From: CAVPRW01 sp046727435 [NCBI: bacterium]
Lineage (GTDB): Bacteria; Tectomicrobia; Entotheonellia; J063
Direction: 5' to 3'
Assembly (NCBI GenBank): GCA_046727435.1
Contig: JBKPCR010000522.1
Location: 1-7,438, forward strand
Length of the DNA stretch: 7,438 bases
Shown: positions 1-5,900 of the stretch, in pieces
How the letters are laid out: every line of letters starts with the position of its first letter
Numbering within the stretch: the stretch's first letter is position 1
Notes under the pieces: model-generated
What the model saw: the letters and a program-made list of their open reading frames with translations, nothing else
The model's database searches: none
What the model was told of the DNA's origin: nothing
Position numbers and translations under genes: made by a program

Positions 1-897
1 GATGTAGGGCAAGGGCCAAGAGGACAGCAGGCAGCCGATCTGCGCCGCTCGCCGGAGACGCGCGGCAGTGGCTCGGGGTTCATCTTCACGCCGGATGGCT
101 TCATCATGACCAACAGCCACGTGGTGCATCGGGCCACCAGGATCGAGGTGACGCTGTCGGATGGGCGCCGCTTCCAGGCAGACCTGGTCGGCGATGATCC
201 CGATACGGACATCGCCGTCGTGAGAATCCATGGGTCGAACCTGGTGCCGGCGCCGTTGGGCGATTCGCAAGCGATCCGCGTGGGTCAGGTAGTGATCGCC
301 ATTGGGAACCCCTACGGCTTTCAGTGCACGGTCACGGCCGGCGTGGTGAGTGCGCTGGGTCGTTCGCTCAGGTCCCGGTCGGGTCGGCTCATCGATAACG
401 TCATCCAAACCGATGCGGCGCTGAATCCAGGCAACTCTGGCGGCCCACTGGTGACCTCGCACGGCGAAGTCATCGCCGTCAATACAGCGGTGATCCTGCC
501 GGCACAGGGGCTGTGTTTTGCGGTGGCCATCAACACGGCGACGTTCGTGGCCGGCCGTCTCATCAAGGATGGTAAAGTGCGGCGCAGCTACATTGGTGTC
601 GCGGGTCAAAACGTCACGCTGCCACGCCGTCTGGCACGCTTTCACAATCTGCGGCTAGACGGCGGCATTCTGGTCGCCTCCGTCGAACCGGCAAGCCCAG
701 CCCAGCGCGCCGGTCTACTCGAAGGGGATATCATCGTTGGCTACAATGACCACACCATTGGCGGCATCGATGACTTACATCGACAGTTGACCGAGATACA
801 ATTGGGAGCCCGGGCGCGTCTGACGGTTATCCGACGCACCGAGAAACTGGTGCTCGAGATCGTCCCTGAAGAATCGCCACCCCGAGGCCGTGCATGA
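1..897 (+). CDS. HtrA/DegP-like trypsin-type serine protease with one PDZ domain (5'-partial)
   Basis: The frame is open from base 1, so the N-terminus (signal peptide or membrane anchor) lies outside the window; 298 residues are visible and the stop is TGA 895-897. An internal ATG at 106 is not the true start, because the conserved GSGSGFIF strand is encoded upstream of it. The catalytic triad is readable: His40 (TNSHVVH, codon 118-120), Asp70 (DTDIAVV) and Ser146 in NPGNSGGPL (codon 436-438). A single PDZ domain follows (about residues 198-285), with GGILVASVEPASPAQRAGL and the GDIIVGYND strand. Family knowledge: these proteases degrade misfolded envelope proteins in the periplasm. Only one PDZ is present and the chain ends just after it, as in DegS or short HtrA proteins rather than two-PDZ DegP. 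The gene ends 14 bp before the next promoter with no terminator between them. A link to the efflux genes is only positional. Confidence 0.93.
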   Translation, partial: DVGQGPRGQQAADLRRSPETRGSGSGFIFTPDGFIMTNSHVVHRATRIEVTLSDGRRFQADLVGDDPDTDIAVVRIHGSNLVPAPLGDSQAIRVGQVVIAIGNPYGFQCTVTAGVVSALGRSLRSRSGRLIDNVIQTDAALNPGNSGGPLVTSHGEVIAVNTAVILPAQGLCFAVAINTATFVAGRLIKDGKVRRSYIGVAGQNVTLPRRLARFHNLRLDGGILVASVEPASPAQRAGLLEGDIIVGYNDHTIGGIDDLHRQLTEIQLGARARLTVIRRTEKLVLEIVPEESPPRGRA

Positions 898-910
898 CCG
901 TAAGGGCTTC

Positions 911-940
911 TTGACAACTATACCGTCTGGACGGTATAGT
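911..940 (+). promoter_or_regulatory. Sigma70-type promoter of the tetR gene (-35 TTGACA, -10 TATAGT)
   Basis: TTGACA (911-916) matches the -35 consensus exactly. TATAGT (935-940) differs from TATAAT at one base, and the spacer is 18 bp. If 940 is position -7, then +1 falls at 947, the A of the tetR ATG. This predicts a leaderless transcript. It agrees with the absence of any Shine-Dalgarno in the six bases (GCCGCC) between the -10 box and the ATG. The start position is inferred from spacing, not measured. Confidence 0.8.
917..940. promoter_or_regulatory. Perfect 24-bp palindromic operator, probable TetR binding site
   Basis: The arms ACTATACCGTC (917-927) and GACGGTATAGT (930-940) are exact reverse complements around a central TG. 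The palindrome fills the whole promoter spacer and the -10 box, so a bound dimer would block RNA polymerase. Family knowledge: TetR proteins bind palindromes of about this size, often in their own promoter. Autorepression by the adjacent regulator is the inference. No second full copy was found in front of the efflux genes. Confidence 0.82.
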
Positions 941-946
941 GCCGCC

Positions 947-1543
947 ATGGTGAAACGGCAGCGATCTACCATACAGACCATTGATCTCATCCTCAGTGCG
1001 GCTGAGCGGGTCGTTATGCGGGACGGGGTGACGCGTCTGACGATCGACGCTGTGGCGCGTGAAGCCAAGTTGAGCAAGGGCGGTGTGCTGTACCATTTTG
1101 GGACGAAAGAGGCATTGATCCAGGGCATGCTTGAGCGCCTGATCCAGTACTGCGAACGTGAAATCAAGGCGCATCAGCAGCATGATAGCGAGCCAGGGAG
1201 TTGGACACGCGCCTATGTGCGGAAGACATCAGAGCCGATGTTGGCCTATCCGGGTGAAGCAGATTTTCCCCGCTCCAAAGAGGTGGGAGCCGGGTTAGTT
1301 GCCGCCTCCACTACCAACCCTCGGCTCCTTGATCCACTTCGTGAGCGCTTCCTGGCCTGGCAACAGGCGATCGAATCGGATGGCATCGACCCGGCGCGCG
1401 CGACCGTCATTCGCCTGGCTGTCGATGGTCTGTGGTTAGCTGAGTTGCTGGGCATCTGGTCCCTGGATGGGAAGCTCCGCCGACAAGTCCTGAACGAGCT
1501 CATCCGGCTCACCAGGGAGACGCGTCCGACTAGGAAGCCATAG
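947..1543 (+). CDS. TetR-family transcriptional repressor, likely local regulator of the efflux operon
   Basis: The product is 198 residues, the usual length for TetR proteins. The N-terminal DNA-binding domain is clear: first helix around residues 8-25, then TRLTIDAVAREAKLSKGGVL followed by YHFGTKEALI (about 29-58), the classic helix-turn-helix with the conserved YHF-x-x-K. The C-terminal part (about 65-198) is helical and ligand-binding in type, with a VDGLWLAELLGI stretch seen in TetR C-terminal domains. The ATG at 947 was chosen because it begins right before the domain and lies at the predicted +1. An in-frame GTG at 890 would run through the promoter and operator and overlap the protease gene, so it was rejected. 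Regulation: a perfect palindrome covers its promoter, so autorepression is likely. It probably also represses the downstream efflux genes and responds to an exported compound, whose identity cannot be seen here. Confidence 0.9.
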   Translation: MVKRQRSTIQTIDLILSAAERVVMRDGVTRLTIDAVAREAKLSKGGVLYHFGTKEALIQGMLERLIQYCEREIKAHQQHDSEPGSWTRAYVRKTSEPMLAYPGEADFPRSKEVGAGLVAASTTNPRLLDPLRERFLAWQQAIESDGIDPARATVIRLAVDGLWLAELLGIWSLDGKLRRQVLNELIRLTRETRPTRKP

Positions 1544-1561
1544 TGCTCATGCCGTTTCACC

Positions 1562-1584
1562 TGGGCCGTCATCTCGACGGCCCA
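1562..1584. terminator. Inverted repeat downstream of tetR: weak terminator or secondary operator-like site
   Basis: TGGGCCGTC (1562-1570) and GACGGCCCA (1576-1584) form a perfect 9-bp stem with a 5-nt loop (ATCTC), 18 bases after the tetR stop. GC-rich stem and position fit a terminator, but no T-run follows on either strand, so intrinsic termination would be poor. The inner CCGTC/GACGG half-sites match those of the operator at 917-940, but are spaced 5 bp apart rather than 2. Either reading is tentative. Confidence 0.35.
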
Positions 1585-1700
1585 CATCATCCCGTCAGAT
1601 CCCCCTAGAGCTGTGATTGGCGCCCCAAACGAATGCCAGGGCGTATGCGTGGGCACGCCAAGGAGCGTGGGTGAGATGACCCTAGGGCCATCCCCATCTC

Positions 1701-1707
1701 GGTAGGA
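1701..1707 (+). promoter_or_regulatory. Ribosome binding site of the membrane fusion protein gene
   Basis: GGTAGGA ends 9 bases before ATG 1717, a workable Shine-Dalgarno that supports this start. The rest of the 173-bp gap after tetR shows no convincing -35/-10 pair. Read-through from the tetR promoter is therefore plausible for the efflux genes. Confidence 0.55.
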
Positions 1708-1716
1708 CCGACTCTT

Positions 1717-2850
1717 ATGAAAACACTGTGGTCCCGAGTATTACTTTGTGTCCTTGCTGGATGGTGCGTACTGCTGAACGCCTGCCAGCAACAGCAGGCC
1801 TCCGCACCCCCGCCCGCGCCACCGAAGGTGACCGTGAGTCAACCGGTCGTGCGCGACGTCGTCGAGTGGGATGAGTATACCGGACGACTTGAGGCGGTGG
1901 AATCGGTCGACGTCCGCGCCCGCGTCAGCGGATATTTGCAATCGGTACACTTTACCGACGGTGCGATCGTGAAGAAGGGGGCGTTGCTCTTCGTGATCGA
2001 CCCCCGACCGTATCAGGCCGAATTGAACCGCGCCAAGGCCACATTAGAACAGGCTATCGCCCGGCATGAGCGTACTCAGAAGGATTTCGCCAGGGCCCAG
2101 CAGCTGGTTAAATCCCGCGCCATCTCTGAGGAGGATGTGGACACACGGGCCTCCGACCAGCGAGAGGCGCGAGAGGCAGTGCAGGCGGCGCGTGCCGCGG
2201 TCGAAGCGGCGCGGCTCAATGTCGAATTCACCGAGGTGAAGGCCCCCATCAGCGGCCGTATCGGCCGCCACTTGGTGACCCAAGGCAACCTCATCAATGG
2301 CGGCACGGCGGAATCCACCTTGTTGACCACGATCGTCTCGCTCGACCCTATTTACTGCTATTTCGAGGCGGATGAACGCTCATATCTCAAGTACGTCCGT
2401 CTGTCGCGCACTGGAGAGCGTCCCAGCTCCCGCGACGTACGCAATCCCGCCTATTTGGCGTTGGCGAATGAAACGGGATTTCCGCACCAAGGCTACATCG
2501 ATTTCGTCGATAATCGGCTTGATCCGAACACGGGCACGATGACTGGACGGGCCGTACTCCCCAATCCTGAGTTCATGTTGACCCCCGGCCTCTTTGCGCG
2601 CGTCCGTATCACGGGGAGTGGCCAGTACAAGGCGTTGCTGCTCCCAGACGAGGCCTTCGGCACCGATCAAACGCAGCGCTTCGCCTTCGTGGCCAATGAC
2701 CAGAACACCGTGGAATACCGCCAGGTGGAGCTGGGACCGATGAGCGACGGTCTGCGCGTGGTTCGCAACGGACTCAAGCCGGAGGATTGGGTGATCGTCA
2801 ACGGCGTGCAGCGGGTGAGGACGGGCGCCAAGGTCGATCCCGAGCGGTAG
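1717..2850 (+). CDS. RND efflux periplasmic adaptor (membrane fusion protein), MexE/AcrA type, lipoprotein
   Basis: This 377-residue protein has the usual length for an RND adaptor. Residues 1-22 are a lipoprotein signal peptide (K2, R7, then a hydrophobic core) with lipobox LNAC at 20-23. Asn at -2 is uncommon but tolerated. A Gln/Pro/Ala-rich linker follows. The MexE-type motif VEWDEYTGRLEAVESV lies at 49-64. The first lipoyl half is about 65-98 (VRARVSGYL, GAIVKKGALLFVIDP), the alpha-helical hairpin about 99-170 (Ala/Arg/Glu-rich heptads), and the second lipoyl half begins at KAPISGRIG (175-183). The beta-barrel (about 210-295) and membrane-proximal domain (about 300-372) complete it. Role: it is anchored in the inner membrane by lipid and bridges pump and outer-membrane channel through the periplasm. 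It lies 82 bp upstream of the pump gene, in the standard adaptor-pump order. Its closest known type appears to be MexE/BpeE, judged from motifs only. Confidence 0.95.
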   Translation: MKTLWSRVLLCVLAGWCVLLNACQQQQASAPPPAPPKVTVSQPVVRDVVEWDEYTGRLEAVESVDVRARVSGYLQSVHFTDGAIVKKGALLFVIDPRPYQAELNRAKATLEQAIARHERTQKDFARAQQLVKSRAISEEDVDTRASDQREAREAVQAARAAVEAARLNVEFTEVKAPISGRIGRHLVTQGNLINGGTAESTLLTTIVSLDPIYCYFEADERSYLKYVRLSRTGERPSSRDVRNPAYLALANETGFPHQGYIDFVDNRLDPNTGTMTGRAVLPNPEFMLTPGLFARVRITGSGQYKALLLPDEAFGTDQTQRFAFVANDQNTVEYRQVELGPMSDGLRVVRNGLKPEDWVIVNGVQRVRTGAKVDPER

Positions 2851-2895
2851 ACGCTCCCCGGGGACCACGCCCTGCCATCGCCAGAAGCGACCGTC

Positions 2896-2930
2896 GCCAG
2901 GCCATAAGCCTGCTGGAGAGGAGCCAGGCT
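2896..2930 (+). promoter_or_regulatory. Strong ribosome binding site of the pump gene inside competing short hairpins
   Basis: GGAGAGGAG (2915-2923) is a strong Shine-Dalgarno 9 bases before ATG 2933 and fixes that start. Around it, GCCAGGC occurs twice (2896-2902 and 2923-2929). GCCTG (2908-2912), lying between the copies, can pair with either. One pairing is a 5-bp stem upstream of the site; the other, AGCCTG with CAGGCT (2925-2930), puts the site in a 12-nt loop. The ribosome site is firm; a regulatory role for the stems is speculative. Confidence 0.6.
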
Positions 2931-2932
2931 GC

Positions 2933-5900
2933 ATGACATTGTCCCACTTTTTCATCGATCGACCGATCTTTGCCACCGTGCTGTCGATCGTCATCGTGAT
3001 TGCAGGCGCTATTGCCTATTTCACCCTGCCGATAGCGCAATATCCGGAGGTGGTGCCTCCGACTGTCGTGGTGCGTGCCAGTTATCCCGGGGCAAATCCG
3101 CAAGTCATCGCCGACACGGTGGCTACACCTCTGGAACAGCAGATCAATGGCGTCGAGGACATGCTCTACATGTCGTCGCAAAGCACGAGCGATGGTCAGA
3201 TGAGCTTGACCATTACGTTCAAGCTGGGCACGGACTTGGACAAAGCGCAGGTGCTGGTCCAAAACCGTGTCGCCATCGCCGAACCCATCTTACCCGAGGA
3301 AGTCCGCCGGGGCGGCGTCACCACGACAAAAAGCTCCCCTGATCTGCTCCTAGTCGCGCATCTACTTTCTCCGGATGACCGCTACGATCAAGCTTATATC
3401 AGCAACTACGCCCTCCTCCAGGTGCGCGATGTGCTCGCTCGCCTCGACGGTGTCGGGGATATTTCGGTCTTTGGCGCGCGCGAATATAGTATGCGCGTCT
3501 GGCTGGATCCCGAGAAGATTGCGGCACGCAACATGACCGCCAGCGATGTTGTGCAGGCGCTGCGCGAACAAAATGTGCAGGTGGCGGCTGGGGTGATCGG
3601 TCAGGCGCCTGTGCCGCAGGGCAACGCGTATCAGCTCTCGGTCAGTACCCTGGGTCGGCTGATAAACGCCGACCAGTTCGGCGAGATCGTCCTTAAAACT
3701 GGGGACAATGGGCGGATTACGCGCGTGCGCGACGTCGCCCGGGTAGAGGTGGGCGCACGCGACTACTCGTCCAATAGCTATCTCGACGGCAAACCGGCCG
3801 TAGGCATTGGGGTCTTCCAACGTCCCGGTTCCAACGCCTTGGCCACTGCCGAGTCCGTGCGCCAGACCATGGCCAACCTGAGTAAGCAATTTCCGAAGGG
3901 TTTGGAATATCGTCTCGTCTATGACCCGACTGTGTTTGTTCAGGAGTCGATGAACGCCGTCCTCGAGACCCTCATCGAAGCGTTTATCCTGGTTTTCATC
4001 GTGGTCCTCATCTTCCTGCAGGATTGGCGGGCGACGCTCCTCCCGATGATCGATGTCCCCGTATCGCTGATCGGCACACTCGGCGTGATGGCAGCCATGG
4101 GTTTTTCGCTCAACAATCTGTCGCTCTTCGGCCTGGTGCTGGCGATCGGCATCGTGGTGGACGACGCCATCGTCGTGGTCGAGAACATCGAACGCTGGAT
4201 GGCCAAGGGCTTGGAACCTCGCGAGGCTACCCTCAGGGCCATGGCTGAGATCACCGGCCCAGTCATTGCCATCACCCTGGTCCTCAGCTCTGTCTTCATC
4301 CCGACAGCGTTCCTCTCGGGCATCAGCGGCCAGTTTTATCGCCAGTTCGCCCTTACCATCGCTGCTTCCACCATCATCTCAGCCATGAATGCGCTGACGA
4401 TGGCCCCGGCCCGGGCTGTGCAACTCATCAAACCTCCTAGCGAAGGGCATGACACAACGCATCGGGAGGCACTGCCCCGCCTGGGAATTGCTCTGATCTG
4501 CGGGTTTGTGGCCTACCGCTTTCTCACGCCAGCCCTGGCGCCATTGCTCGGCCTGTCGGGTTCGGAACATGGCGCCGATGCAGGTGCGGGGCAGGCGTCC
4601 AGCGCAATGGCGATGTGGGCGCTCCGCGGAGCGGTCTTCCTGGTTGGCGGCGTCGTGGGATGGGTCCTCAGCCCGCTGGTCAACCGGCTACTGGCCGGGT
4701 TCTTCACGGGGTTCAACTGGTTCTTCACGCGCATGATCAATGGATATGGACGCGCGGTGGGGATGGTGCTCCGGCTTAGCATCGTCGTCCTCGTGATCTA
4801 CGGCGGTCTGATCGGCCTCACCTATCTGGGGTTCACCACCGTGCCGGTGGGCTTCATCCCAGGGCAGGATAAAGGCTATCTGATCGTCGACATACAACTG
4901 CCGTACGGCGCCTCCTTGGAGCGCACTGACGCAGTGCTCCTTCGGGCCTCAGATACCATTATGAAAGTACCTGGCGTGGCGCATGCCGTGGGAATAGCTG
5001 GCTTCTCCGGTGCAACTCGGGCGAATAGCTCCAATGCCGGCGCCATTTTTGCGACGTTATTGCCGTTTGAAGAGCGCAAGGGGCAGGGTCTCGGCGCTAC
5101 TGAGATCAGTCAGAATCTGCGCCAGCGACTCGCCAACATTCAGGAGGCGCGACTCGCGGTGTTTCCTCCACCACCCGTGCAAGGCCTGGGGACGGCTGGG
5201 GGCTTCAAACTGGAGGTCCAAGACCGCTCTGGTTCCGGTCTAAGGGCACTGCAGTCGGCCACCGAAGCGCTCGTTACCGCGGGCAATCAGCAGCCGGGGC
5301 TGGTGGGCCTCTTCACCCCTTTTAACGCCAACACCCCACAGCTCTATGCCGATGTGGACCGCACCAAGGCCAAGATGCTGAACGTGCCACTGAACAATCT
5401 CTTCGATACCCTACAGGTGTATCTAGGGTCATCATACGTCAACGACTTCAACTTGTTCGGCCGCACGTATCGGGTGATGGCACAGGCCGAAGGGCCATTC
5501 CGCAACGACCCCGAAGAGATCGCGAAGCTGAAAACCCGCAGCGCATCAGGCGCCATGGTGCCGCTCGGCTCACTCGTCGACATCCGCCGGACGATCGGCC
5601 CCGACCGGGTGTTGCGCTATAACATGTTCCCTGCCGCGGAGATCAACGGCGACACCGCGCCGGGTGTTGGGTCTGGCCAGGCCATCACCACCATGGAGCG
5701 GCTGGCGGCTGAGGTGCTGCCCAGTGGCATGGGCTTTGAGTGGACCGATCTGGCCTATCAGCAGATCCTCGCCGGCAACGTCGCCCTCTTCATCTTTCCC
5801 ATCTGCGTGCTGTTCGTCTTCCTCGTGCTCGCCGCACAGTACGAAAGCTGGGTGCTGCCGCTGGCCATCATCCTGATCGTGCCCATGTGTTTACTGAGCG

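Noticed and set aside
106-897. ATG 106 as the true start of the protease
   Set aside because: The frame is open upstream to base 1 and encodes the conserved GSGSGFIFTPDG strand, so the gene simply runs in from outside the window.
917-940. Divergent promoter on the minus strand using the symmetric TATAGT
   Set aside because: The matching -35 position (941-946 on the opposite strand) reads GGCGGC, unlike TTGACA, and the protease gene is convergent with it.
890-946. Upstream in-frame GTG (890) as the tetR start, overlapping the protease stop
   Set aside because: It would add 19 residues translated from the promoter and operator; the TetR domain begins normally at 947, and the predicted transcript starts at 947.
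2855-2864. Ten-base palindrome TCCCCGGGGA just after the adaptor stop
   Set aside because: Too short and GC-only for a meaningful hairpin or operator, with no T-run; likely chance.
2380-3889. Long minus-strand open frames (2380-2994, 2798-3262, 3362-3889)
   Set aside because: They are antisense to the adaptor and pump genes, have no domain-like sequence, and are expected in GC-rich coding DNA.
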